Notes under the pieces: model-generated
The model's input: the letters and a program-made list of their open reading frames with translations, nothing else
Database searches by the model: none
Told to the model about the DNA's origin: nothing
Shown: in pieces, positions 1 to 11,868 of the stretch
Layout of the letters: every line of letters begins with the position of its first letter
How positions within the stretch are numbered: position 1 is the stretch's first letter
Source: Antedon mediterranea
Taxonomy: Eukaryota > Echinodermata > Crinoidea > Comatulida > Antedonidae
DNA: 64,000 nt
Assembly: GCF_964355755.1 (NCBI RefSeq)
Contig: NC_092672.1
Location: 16,924,501-16,988,500, forward strand
Direction: 5' to 3'
Translations under genes and position numbers: made by a program

Positions 1-168
1 CTATCATAATCTTATTTCTTAAAGCTACCCATTTTTCTATACTTGTTTCTTTATTGTTATATGTTTCACATTCAATGTTATATAACATATTGCTTTTAAA
101 TGAATTCCATAAAGATTTACCCACTGGCTTATTTAGTGCAGATAACATTTTTATTCTATAAATAGTAA

Positions 169-3100
169 ATGCTGCAAACGTGTAAATATAATCTATTACG
201 AAAAGGTCTTGAATGCAAAATTGTTAAAAAGTTAACTGATATTGATGGAAGATATATATTTCTTAATTTAATGATAAATGAAAAGGAACTGGACATTATA
301 AATATTTATGCTCCTAATGAAAGCAAAAATAGAAGTGCATTCTTTAGGACCATACACAAATGTTACAATGACTTTGATGGAGGGAAGGGTAATTCTATCA
401 TTCTAGGTGGAGATCTGAATTGCATCATGAATAGTGACATTGACCAAAAAGGTAGCGCAAATAGGTCTGATAAATCTGTTTTTACGATTAAAAACCTAAT
501 GAAAAATTTAAATTTAAATGATATTTGGAGATCCAAAAACATGAATAAGCGACAATTTACGTGGCGTAAGAGATTTAACAACATTTTCCGTAGGCTGGAT
601 TACTGGTTAATATCAGAAGATCTCTTTTCAAATGGAGATGTTTTAGCCTGTGACATTCGTCCAGCTATTCTCACAGATCACCAGGCGGTATCAATTAAAA
701 TAGATTTGCATGAAAAAAAACGCGGTCCTGGTTTATGGATGTTCAACAATAGCTTTCTGAAAGATGAAACATTTACAAAATTAGTAATTAAAATAATTGA
801 TGTTTCAATACTAAAAAATAATAGAGAACCTGTAAGTGCAAGTTTGCTATGGGAGCTTGTAAAAACAAAAATAAAAGAATTTTCAATTGCATACGGAAAA
901 CAAAAAAATAAAAACCAGAATAAAAAGAAAGAAAAATTACAAAAACAAATAAAAAACTTAAATGAAACAATCATGAATAGTGACATTGACCAAAAAGGTA
1001 GCGCAAATAGGTCTGATAAATCTGTTTTTACGATTAAAAACCTAATGAAAAATTTAAATTTAAATGATATTTGGAGATCCAAAAACATGAATAAGCGACA
1101 ATTTACGTGGCGTAAGAGATTTAACAACATTTTCCGTAGGCTGGATTACTGGTTAATATCAGAAGATCTCTTTTCAAATGGAGATGTTTTAGCCTGTGAC
1201 ATTCGTCCAGCTATTCTCACAGATCACCAGGCGGTATCAATTAAAATAGATTTGCATGAAAAAAAACGCGGTCCTGGTTTATGGATGTTCAACAATAGCT
1301 TTCTGAAAGATGAAACATTTACAAAATTAGTAATTAAAATAATTGATGTTTCAATACTAAAAAATAATAGAGAACCTGTAAGTGCAAGTTTGCTATGGGA
1401 GCTTGTAAAAACAAAAATAAAAGAATTTTCAATTGCATACGGAAAAAAAAAAAAATAAAAACCAGAATAAAAAGAAAGAAAAATTACAAAAACAAATAAA
1501 AAACTTAAATGAAACAATTATGAATACTCAAAATTGTGATATAACCATTGAAAATAAAATTGAAAACAAAAAAATAGAGCTTGAAAACATTTATAATGTA
1601 GAAGCAAAAGGCGCGCAAATTAGGTCCAGAGTAAAATGGATAGAGGAAGGCGAGCGGAATACAAAATACTTTCTTGGGTTAGAAAGATCCAAAAGTAAAA
1701 AGAAACACATAAAAAGTTTAATTACTAAAGATGGGAGCTTAGCAACGAGCCCAATTGATATTTTAAAGGAACAAATACAACATTTCGAAGGATTATACGC
1801 AAAAAATGTCATAAACCCTGGAAAAATTAATAAATACCTTTGTAATTCTATTATAAACAAGCTTTCAGAAATAGAAAAAGAAAATTGTGAAGGTTACGTC
1901 ACTATTGATGAGTGTAAAAAGGCCATTTCAATGATGGAAAAAAATAAAACACCTGGATCGGATGGTCTAAGTGTTGAATTTTATGTGTTTTTTTGGAATA
2001 ATATTAAACATTTAATTTGCGATGCGTTAAATGAAAGTTATAATTCTCAAGAATTATTCTTTTCGCAAAAACGAGGTGTAATCACCCTTTTGTTCAAGGA
2101 TGGAGAAAGAGAAAATTTGAATAATTGGCGTCCCATTACCCTCTTAAACACCGATTACAAAATTCTTGCACATGTATTAAGTAACAGACTTAAAATGGTT
2201 ATTAAATCAATAGTAAGTTCAGACCAAAAAGGTTATATAAAAGGCCGTTTCGCTGGTGAAAACATTCGGTTAATAGAAGACCTGCTTTATTATACAGAGT
2301 GTAATGATAATAATTACCGTAGATTTTAAGAAGGCTTTTGACTCTATTAGTAGAGATTTTATGTTCAATGTTCTAGAAAAGTTTAACTTTGGAATGTTCT
2401 TTTGTAACTGGGTAAAAGTATTATACAATAACGTTGAATGTGTCACAGTTAACAATGGTTGGGTTTCAAACAATTTTAAAATGGAAAGAGGTATTAGACA
2501 AGGTTGTCCTCTATCTGCTCTGTTATTCATTTTAGTGGTTGAAGTAATGGCATCTAGAATAAGAAACAAAGATGACTATAAGGGTATTAAACTTCCAAAT
2601 AATGAAAATAACATAAAAGCTAGAATAAGCCAATTAGCCGATGATACTGTTTTGTATGTTGGTAATGACAAAAGTATTAAGTCAGCAGTCAGTGTAATTG
2701 AACGTTTTTGTGAAGTATCTGGAATGACACTAAATAAAAAAAAAAACCAATGCTTTTTGGATTGGTAAATAGAAGAACAGAATAGATAGACCTTTAGAAT
2801 TAAATTGGGTAAAACACCCGATCAAAATTTTAGGCATATATGTAGGGTATAATACAGAAGAATGTACCAGAAAAAACTGGGATGTTAAATTAATAGAGCT
2901 AGAAAAGACTTTAAAACAATGGAATGCTAGAAATCTCTCAATTTTTGGTAGAATAATAATCCTGAAAAGTCTTACACTATCTAAATTAACATATTCTGCA
3001 AATATCACTGATGTTCCAAAATATGTATATACACAAGTTACAAATCTAATATATAATTTTATTTGGAACAATAAAAGGGAAAAGATAAAAAGAAAAACTC

Positions 3101-3992
3101 TAATTGGTGATGTTGAGATGGGAGGCATTAAAATGCCTGATTTTACTCTTCATGTTAACGCACTCATGTGTGGCTGGTTAAAAAGAATTATGAATGATGA
3201 TGGTGCTAAATGGAAAAATATTCCAATGTATTATATTAAAAAAATATGTGATGTTAATGTTTTACTTAATATGTCATGTTATAACATTATTGATGTTAAT
3301 TCTGATAAAATTCCACTGTTTTACAAAAATATGATAAAAGCCTACATAAATTATAACAGAATCTCTAAAAAAAAACCTGAAACTTATAACGATATAATGA
3401 ATGAGCAACTGTGGGGAAACCACTACGTTAAACTAAAAAAAAATCACTTTTCTCCAAGCATTGGATTGACAGTGGCATTATCAGTATTAAAGACATTGTT
3501 AATAAGAACACTTTTTTAACATCAAACGAAATACTGGTGAAACTACAATGTAAAACAAACTGGTTAAATGAGTATTTGTGCATTATTAAGGCAATACCAA
3601 TTCAATGGAAACGTATTATTAAGGAGGTAGATATTTTCAATTGTGATGATAATGATGAATTAGTTGGGACCAAGTATGAGATTAATACTACCAAACTAAT
3701 ATACTCATGGTTTGTGAAAGAATATTTCATTACTCCAATGTCACAACTAAAATGGGAAGAGTACTTCAATGATAACAACATTGATTGGAAAACTTCTTGG
3801 TTACGGAAAGTATGTAAAATGAAAGATAAGAAACTAGCACAATTCAATTATAAGATGTTACATAGAATACTGCCTACCAACAAACGGCTGTATCAGTGGA
3901 CAAATGTGGAGAAATTGAAAATGAAAATCATTTGTTTTTTAGTTGTAGATTTATTCAGAAATATTGGAGGAAAATGCTTAGTATCTTTGTAA
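169..3992 (+). pseudogene. LINE ORF2 remnant (APE endonuclease + reverse transcriptase), copy 1, broken
   Basis: The protein lacks its first endonuclease residues and has no genuine start; the ATG at 169 lies by the inversion junction. Endonuclease motifs are visible (YAPNE, GGDLN, RLDYW, TDH), followed by an RT domain with TPGSDG, NNWRPI, FKKAFDS, GIRQGCPLS and LADDT, then a thumb/C-terminal region. Lesions relative to copy 2: an extra A in the poly-A run near 1443 shifts the frame, 11 bp are missing near 2308 just before the RT motif around VDFKKAFDS, an extra A near 2743 shifts the frame again, and about 25 bp missing near 3898 remove part of the C-terminal CCHC knuckle. It is more decayed than copy 2 and cannot be functional. 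Confidence 0.9.
428..1519 (+). repeat. In-frame 546-bp tandem duplication inside LINE ORF2 (copy 1)
   Basis: Two units of 546 bp (428-973 and 974-1519) repeat the second half of the endonuclease and the lysine-rich linker. 546 is divisible by three, so each unit adds 182 codons without breaking the frame. The same duplication is in copy 2, so it predates the 7.8 kb segmental duplication. Confidence 0.9.
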
Positions 3993-4030
3993 GTTTAAAT
4001 CACAATAATATATCATTTAAACAATTAATA

Positions 4031-7000
4031 CCATAGTAACTAGTTATGTCAAAATATAAAAGCGTCGCAATTTTGACATTTTTTGAAAATATTCCTGCGG
4101 GGGACCACAGGAATTTTTTCGAAAAATAACCAAAATTTCCACCTTTAAACTTCAATAATTAGCCTATAATATTGCCATTTATGCACATATATTGTGTTAA
4201 CATCATCTTATAGAGCCATAGTAACTAGTTATCATGTCAAAAAATGAAAGGATCGACATTTGGCAATTTTTTCGAAAATTTCCCTGAAATTCCATAGAGA
4301 TTTTTTCGAAAAATTGACAAAATTTCAAATTTCTACAATTCGAAAATTATGCTATAATATTGTAATTTATACAAATATATTGTGCTAACATCATCTTATA
4401 GAGCCATAGTAACGAATTATGTCAAAAAATAAAAGGGTTGAAAGTTGGCCATTTTTCGATAATTTTTCTGCGGGGGACCATAGTATTTTTTTTCGAAAAA
4501 TGGACAAAATTTCCAATTTCTAAAATTCGAAAATTATGCTATAATATTGCCATTTATCCAAATATATTGTGATAACATCATCTTATAGAGACATAGCAAC
4601 TAGTTATGTCAAAAAAATAAAAGGGTCGAAAAATGGCACCATTTTCCACTTTTTAAAATAAAATAAAAAAGCTATAATATTTCCATTTATACAGATATAT
4701 TTTGCTAACATCATCTTATAGAGTCATAGTAACGAATTATATCAAAAATTAAAAGGGTTGAAATTTGACAATTTTTCGAAAATTTTTCCTTCGGGGGACC
4801 ATAAGAATTTTTTCGAAAATGAACTAAATTTCCAATTTCTAAAATTCGAAAATTATGCTATAATATTGCCATTTATGCAAATATATTGTGCTAACATCAT
4901 CTTATAGAGCCATAGTAAAAAAAATAAAAGGGTCGAAATTTTGCAATTTTTCGAAAATTTTCCTGCGGGGATCATAGGAAGTTTTTTGAAAAACAAACAA
5001 AAAATAAATAAAATTTCCACCTTTTAAAATTAAATAATTAGGCTATAATATTGCCATTTATACAGATATATTTTGCTAACATCATCTTATAGAGCCATAG
5101 TAACTAGTTATGTCATCAAATAAAAGGGTCGAAATTTGGCCATTTTCCGAAAATTTCCCTGCGGGGGACAATAGGAATTTTTTTCGAAAAATGGACAAAA
5201 TTTCCACTTTTTAAAATTCGAAAATTATGCTATAATATTGCCATTTATGCAAATATATTGTGCAAACATCACTTATAGAGCCATAGTAACTAGTTATGTC
5301 AAAAAATAAAAGCGTCGCAATTTTGACATTTTTGGAAAATATTCCTTCGGGGGACCACAGGAATTTTTTCGAAAAATAACCAAAATTTCCACCTTTAAAC
5401 TTCAATAATTAGCCTATAATATTGCCATTTATGCACATATATTGTGTTAACATCATCTTATAGAGCCATAAATAGTAACTAGTTATCATGTCAAAAAATG
5501 AAAGGATCGACATTTGGCCATTTTTCGAAAATTTTCCTGCGGGGGACCACAGGAATTTTTTCAAAAAAATAACCAAAATTTCCACCTTTTAAAATTCAAT
5601 AATTAGGCTATAATATTGCCATTTATGCACATATATTGTATTAACATCAACTTATACAGACATAGTAACGAGTTATGTCAAAAAATAAAAGGGTCGAAAT
5701 TTGGCAATTTTTGCGAAAATTTTCCTGAAATTCCATAGAGATTTTTTCGAAAAATTGACAAAATTTCAAATTTCTACAATTCGAAAATTATGCTATAATA
5801 TTGTAATTTATACAAATATATTGTGCTAACATCATCTTATAAAGCCATAGTAACGAATTATGTCAAAAAATAAAAGGGTTGAAAGTTTGCCATTTTTCGA
5901 TAATTTTCCTGCGGGGGACCATAGTATTTTTTTCGAAAAATGGACAAAATTTCCAATTTCTAAAATTCGAAAATTATGCTATAATATTGCAATTTATCCA
6001 AATATATTGTGATAACATCATCTTATAGAGACATAGCAACTAGTTATGTCAAAAAAATAAAAGGGTCGAAAAATGGCACCATTTTCCACTTTTTAAAATA
6101 AAATAAATATGCTATAATATTTCCATTTATACAGATATATTTTGCTAACATCATCTTATAGAGTCATAGTAACGAATTATATCAAAAATTATAAGGGTTG
6201 AAACTTGACAATTTTTCGAAAATTTTCCTTCGGGGGACCATAAGAATTTTTTCGAAAATGAACTAAATTTTCAATTTCTAAAATTTGAAAATTATGCTAT
6301 TATATTGCATTTTATGCAAATATATTGAGTTAACATCAACTTATAGAGACATAGTAACGAGTTATGTCAAAAAATAAAAGGGTCGAAATTTGGCCATTTT
6401 TGCGAAAATTTCCCTGCGGGGGACCATAGAGATTTTTTCGAAAAATTGACAAAATTTCCAATTTCTACAATTCAAAAATTATGCTATAATATTGTAATTT
6501 ATACAAATATATTGTGCTAACATCATCTTATAGAGCCATAGTAACGAATTATGTCAAAAAATAAAAGGATTGAAAGTTGGCCATTTTTCGATAATTTTCC
6601 TGTGGGGGACCATAGTATTTTTTTCGAAAAATGGACAAAATTTCCAATTTCTAAAATTCGAAAATTATGCTATAATATTGCCATTTATCAAAATATATTG
6701 TGATAACATCATCTTATAGAAACATAGCAACTAGTTATGTCAAAAAAAAGGGTCGAAAATGGCACCATTTTCCACTTTTTAAAATAAAATAAATATGCTA
6801 TAATATTTCCATTTATACAGATATATTTTGCTAACATCATCTTATAGAATCATAGTAACGAATTATATCAAAAATTAAAAGGGTTGAAATTTGACAATTT
6901 TTCGAAAATTTTCCTGCGGGGGACCATAAGATTTTTTTCGAAAATGAACTAAATTTCCAATTTCTAAAATTCGAAAATTATGCTATAATATTGCCATTTA

Positions 7001-7420
7001 TGCAAATATATTGTGCTAACATCATCTTAAAGAGCCATAGTAAAAAAAATAAAAGGGTCGAAATTTTGCAATTTTTCGAAAATTTTCCTGCGGGGATCAT
7101 AGGAAGTTTTTTGAAAAACAAACAAAAAATAAACAAAATTTCCACCTTTTAAAATTAAATAATTAGGCTATAATATTGCCATTTATACAGATATATTTTG
7201 CTAACATCATCTTATAGAGCCATAGTAACTAGTTATGTCATCAAATAAAAGGGTCGAAATTTGGCCATTTTCCGAAAATTTTCCTGCGGGGGACAATAGG
7301 AATTTTTTTCGAAAAATGGACAAAATTTCCACTTTTTAAAATTCGAAAATTATGCTATAATATTGCCATTTATGCAAATATATTGTGCAAACATCATCTT
7401 TTAGAGCCATAGTAACTAGT
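4031..7420 (+). repeat. AT-rich ~186-bp satellite array, block 1
   Basis: Monomers of about 185-188 bp (one type is about 133 bp) each carry a GAGCCATAGTAACTAGTTAT box, a TTCCTGCGGGGGACCATAGG box, a GCTATAATATTGCCATTTAT box and a CTAACATCATCTTATAGAG box. Successive monomers differ in diagnostic ways, for example AAAGCGTCGCAATTTTGAC, GAAAGGATCGACATTTGG, GTTGAAAGTTGGCC and a short AAAAATGGCACCATT type, and the order recurs, giving a higher-order repeat. Short ORFs here are satellite translations, not genes. The last 14 bp (7407-7420) are the left TSD of LINE copy 2. Confidence 0.92.
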
Positions 7421-7960
7421 TTTTTTTTTTCTCTCTTTTGTGGCGCAAACACCACTTTTATTCACATTCATATTATCTCATATTACATAAAATCGTATTA
7501 TTTAACTTGTAAATGTCGTTACAGTTCATAAGTAACATTTTTACATATATGAATTCTGTATTACTCCTTTTTTCATTAATTTTCTTATATTTTGTTATAC
7601 ACTTGACAGGATCATCATTATCATCTATCCCGTTTTAAAATAGTTCACACATTTTCATTTGTTTGTTTTCATTTTACAACCCGGATTATACAATATATTT
7701 ATATACATGATAAAAAAAAACAATAATAGCTCAGTACCACCAGTAACCCGTATCACTGTAATTCTTTTTCAGTTAATCGTATCAAATTAGAAATTATACT
7801 ATCATAATATTATTTCTTAAAGCTACCCATTTTTCTATACTTGTTTCTTTATTGTTATATGTTTCACATTCAATGTTATATAACATATTGCTTTTAAATG
7901 AATTCCATAAAGATTTACCCACTGGCTTATTTAGTGCAGATAACATTTTTATTCTATAAA
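7421..7960 (-). other. LINE copy 2: ORF2 C-terminus, 3' UTR and poly(A), minus strand
   Basis: Read on the minus strand from about 7960, the frame encodes a C-terminal tail containing NKPVGKSLWNSF and EKWVALRNN, ending in a TAA at 7796-7794. About 360 bp of non-coding 3' UTR follow, then the poly(A) (T run at 7421-7430). This tail supplies the part of ORF2 that is missing from the end of the plus-strand segment at 11862, as the twin-priming model predicts. Confidence 0.82.
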
Positions 7961-7966
7961 TAGTAA

Positions 7967-10900
7967 ATGCTGCAAACGTGTAAATATAATCTATTACGAA
8001 AAGGTCTTGACTGCAAAATTGTTAAAAAGTTAACTGATATTGATGGAAGATATATATTTCTTAATTTAATGATAAATGAAAAGGAACTGGACATTATAAA
8101 TATTTATGCTCCTAATGAAAGCAAAAATAGAAGTGCATTCTTTAGGACCATACACAAATGTTACAATGACTTTGATGGAGGGAAGGGTAATTCTATCATT
8201 CTAGGTGGAGATCTGAATTGCATCATGAATAGTGACATTGACCAAAAAGGTAGCGCAAATAGGTCTGATAAATCTGTTTTTACGATTAAAAACCTAATGA
8301 AAAATTTAAATTTAAATGATATTTGGAGATCCAAAAACATGAATAAGCGACAATTTACGTGGCGTAAGAGATTTAACAACATTTTCCGTAGGCTGGATTA
8401 CTGGTTAATATCAGAAGATCTCTTTTCAAATGGAGATGTTTTAGCCTGTGACATTCGTCCAGCTATTCTCACAGATCACCAGGCAGTATCAATTAAAATA
8501 GATTTGCATGAAAAAAAACGCGGTCCTGGTTTATGGATGTTCAACAATAGCTTTCTGAAAGATGAAACATTTACAAAATTAGTAATTAAAATAATTGATG
8601 TTTCAATACTAAAAAATAATAGAGAACCTGTAAGTGCAAGTTTGCTATGGGAGCTTGTAAAAACAAAAATAAAAGAATTTTCAATTGCATACGGAAAACA
8701 AAAAAATAAAAACCAGAATAAAAAGAAAGAAAAATTACAAAAACAAATAAAAAACTTAAATGAAACAATCATGAATAGTGACATTGACCAAAAAGGTAGC
8801 GCAAATAGGTCTGATAAATCTGTTTTTACGATTAAAAACCTAATGAAAAATTTAAATTTAAATGATATTTGGAGATCCAAAAACATGAATAAGCGACAAT
8901 TTACGTGGCGTAAGAGATTTAACAACATTTTCCGTAGGCTGGATTACTGGTTAATATCAGAAGATCTCTTTTCAAATGGAGATGTTTTAGCCTGTGACAT
9001 TCGTCCAGCTATTCTCACAGATCACCAGGCGGTATCAATTAAAATAGATTTGCATGAAAAAAAACGCGGTCCTGGTTTATGGATGTTCAACAATAGCTTT
9101 CTGAAAGATGAAACATTTACAAAATTAGTAATTAAAATAATTGATGTTTCAATACTAAAAAATAATAGAGAACCTGTAAGTGCAAGTTTGCTATGGGAGC
9201 TTGTAAAAACAAAAATAAAAGAATTTTCAATTGCATACGGAAAAAAAAAAAATAAAAACCAGAATAAAAAGAAAGAAAAATTACAAAAACAAATAAAAAA
9301 CTTAAATGAAACAATTATGAATACTCAAAATTGTGATATAACCATTGAAAATAAAATTGAAAACAAAAAAATAGAGCTTGAAAACATTTATAATGTAGAA
9401 GCAAAAGGCGCGCAAATTAGGTCCAGAGTAAAATGGATAGAGGAAGGCGAGCGGAATACAAAATACTTTCTTGGGTTAGAAAGATCCAAAAGTAAAAAGA
9501 AACACATAAAAAGTTTAATTACTAAAGATGGGAGCTTAGCAACGAGCCCAATTGATATTTTAAAGGAACAAATACAACATTTCGAAGGATTATACGCAAA
9601 AAATGTCATAAACCCTGGAAAAATTAATAAATACCTTTGTAATTCTATTATAAACAAGCTTTCAGAAATAGAAAAAAAAAATTGTGAAGGTTACGTCACT
9701 ATTGATGAGTGTAAAAAGGCCATTTCAATGATGGAAAAAAATAAAACACCTGGATCGGATGGTCTAAGTGTTGAATTTTATGTGTTCTTTTGGAATAATA
9801 TTAAACATTTAATTTGCGATGCGTTAAATGAAAGTTATAATTCTCAAGAATTATCCTTTTCGCAAAAACGAGGTGTAATCACCCTTTTGTTCAAGGATGG
9901 AGAAAGAGAAAATTTGAATAATTGGCGTCCCATTACCCTCTTAAACACCGATTACAAAATTCTTGCACATGTATTAAGTAACAGACTTAAAATGGTTATT
10001 AAATCAATAGTAAGTTCAGACCAAAAAGGTTATATAAAAGGCCGTTTCGCTGGTGAAAACATTCGGTTAATAGAAGACCTGCTTTATTATACAGAGTGTA
10101 ATGATATCGAAGGGGCAATAATTACCGTAGATTTTAAGAAGGCTTTTGACTCTATTAGTAGAGATTTTATGTTCAATGTTCTAGAAAAGTTTAACTTTGG
10201 AATGTTCTTTTGTAACTGGGTAAAAGTATTATACAATAACGTTGAATGTGTCACAGTTAACAATGGTTGGGTTTCAAACAATTTTAAAATGGAAAGAGGT
10301 ATTAGACAAGGTTGTCCTCTATCTGCTCTGTTATTCATTTTAGTGGTTGAAGTAATGGCATCTAGAATAAGAAACAAAGATGACTATAAGGGTATTAAAC
10401 TTCCAAATAATGAAAATAACATAAAAGCTAGAATAAGCCAATTAGCCGATGATACTGTTTTGTATGTTGGTAATGACAAAAGTATTGCGTCAGCAGTCAG
10501 TGTAATTGAACGTTTTTGTGAAGTATCTGGAATGACACTAAATAAAAAAAAAACCAATGCTTTTTGGATTGGTAAATAGAAGAACAGAATAGATAGACCT
10601 TTAGAATTAAATTGGGTAAAACACCCGATCAAAATTTTAGGCATATATGTAGGGTATAATACAGAAGAATGTACCAGAAAAAACTGGGATGTTAAATTAA
10701 TAGAGCTAGAAAAGACTTTAAAACAATGGAATGCTAGAAATCTCTCAATTTTTGGTAGAATAATAATCCTGAAAAGTCTTGCACTATCTAAATTAACATA
10801 TGCTGCAAATATCACTGATGTTCCAAAATATGTATATACACAAGTTACAAATCTAATATATAATTTTATTTGGAACAATAAAAGGGAAAAGATAAAAAGA

Positions 10901-11868
10901 AAAACTCTAATTGGTGATGTTGAGATGGGAGGCATTAAAATGCCTGATTTTACTCTTCATGTTAACGCACTCATGTGTGGCTGGTTAAAAAGAATTATGA
11001 ATGATGATGGTGCTAAATGGAAAAATATTCCAATGTATTATATTAAAAAAATATGTGATGTTAATGTTTTACTTAATATGTCATGTTATAACATTATTGA
11101 TGTTAATTCTGATAAAATTCCACTGTTTTACAAAAATATGATAAAAGCCTACATAAATTATAACAGAATCTCTAAAAAAAAACCTGAAACTTATAACGAT
11201 ATAATTAATGAGCAACTGTGGGGAAACCACTACGTTAAACTAAAAAAAAATCACTTTTCTACAAGCATTGGATTGACAGTGGCATTATCAGTATTAAAGA
11301 CATTGTTAATAAGAACACTTTTTTAACATCAAACGAAATACTGGTGAAACTACAATGTAAAACAAACTGGTTAAATGAGTATTTGTGCATTATTAAGGCA
11401 ATACCAATTCAATGGAAACGTATTATTAAGGAGGTAGATATTTTCAATTGTGATGATAATGATGAATTAGTTGGGACCAAGTATGAGATTAATACTACCA
11501 AACTAATATACTCATGGTTTGTGAAAGAATATTTCATTACTCCAATGTCACAACTAAAATGGGAAGAGTACTTCAATGATAACAACATTGATTGGAAAAC
11601 TTCTTGGTTACGGAAAGTATGTAAAATGAAAGATAAGAAACTAGCACAATTCAATTATAAGATGTTACATAGAATACTGCCTACCAACAAACGGCTGTAT
11701 CAGTGGAAAGTTAAGGAAACACAAACGTGTGACAAATGTGGAGAAATTGAAAATGAAAATCATTTGTTTTTTAGTTGTAGATTTATTCAGAAATATTGGA
11801 GAAAAATGCTTAGTATCTTTGTAAGTTTAAATCACAATAATATATCATTTAAACAATTAATACCATAG
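7967..11868 (+). pseudogene. LINE ORF2 remnant (APE endonuclease + reverse transcriptase), copy 2
   Basis: An open frame of 870 codons runs from 7967 to a TAG at 10577-10579; the same frame resumes without shift (10925-11326). A frameshift near 11277 separates the final portion (11344-11868). Endonuclease motifs YAPNE, GGDLN, RLDYW and TDH are present, and the C-terminal half of the endonuclease plus linker is duplicated in frame. RT motifs are TPGSDG, NNWRPI, VDFKKAFDS, GIRQGCPLS and LADDT; the catalytic box reads LADD where YADD or FADD is usual. The C-terminal zinc knuckle (CDKCG...H...C, near 11728-11780) is intact. The start is an artefact of truncation. One stop and one frameshift make it inactive. 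Confidence 0.9.
8226..9317 (+). repeat. In-frame 546-bp tandem duplication inside LINE ORF2 (copy 2)
   Basis: Units 8226-8771 and 8772-9317 match almost base for base; the visible differences are isolated substitutions and poly-A length. The reading frame stays open through both units, giving a protein with two copies of the distal endonuclease segment. Confidence 0.9.

Larger units (their letters stand above)
1..4030. mobile_element. LINE copy 1 (L1/Tx1-like), 5'-inverted, cut by window start
   Basis: This is the first of two near-identical copies of one LINE insertion. Bases 1-163 are the minus-strand 3' end of the element: their complement encodes the C-terminal tail of ORF2, as in the fuller copy at 7421-7960. 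Bases from about 165 to 4030 are the rest of ORF2 on the plus strand. This head-to-head arrangement is what twin-primed LINE integration produces. The right end abuts satellite at CCATAGTAACTAGT (4031-4044), the same 14-mer that forms the TSD of copy 2. The left flank lies outside the window. Because both copies share the inversion junction and the internal duplication, they are one insertion later duplicated, not two insertions. Confidence 0.85.
7421..11862. mobile_element. LINE copy 2 (L1/Tx1-like), 5'-truncated and 5'-inverted (twin priming)
   Basis: A complete insertion within the satellite. The flanking 14-mers CCATAGTAACTAGT at 7407-7420 and 11863-11876 are the TSD. The left edge is ten Ts, the complement of a poly(A) tail, so the 3' end of the element is at the left on the minus strand (7421-about 7960). 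The remainder (about 7961-11862) lies in the opposite orientation. ORF1 and the start of ORF2 are missing through 5' truncation. Assignment to the L1/Tx1 group rests on the motif style (YAPNE...FF, PLSALLFIL, C-terminal CCHC knuckle) and is tentative. Confidence 0.88.

Noticed and set aside
363-1517. Minus-strand ORFs opposite LINE ORF2, and their equivalents at 8161-9657 and 10087-10935
   Set aside because: They are antisense shadows of an AT-rich coding strand; the protein motifs are all on the plus strand.
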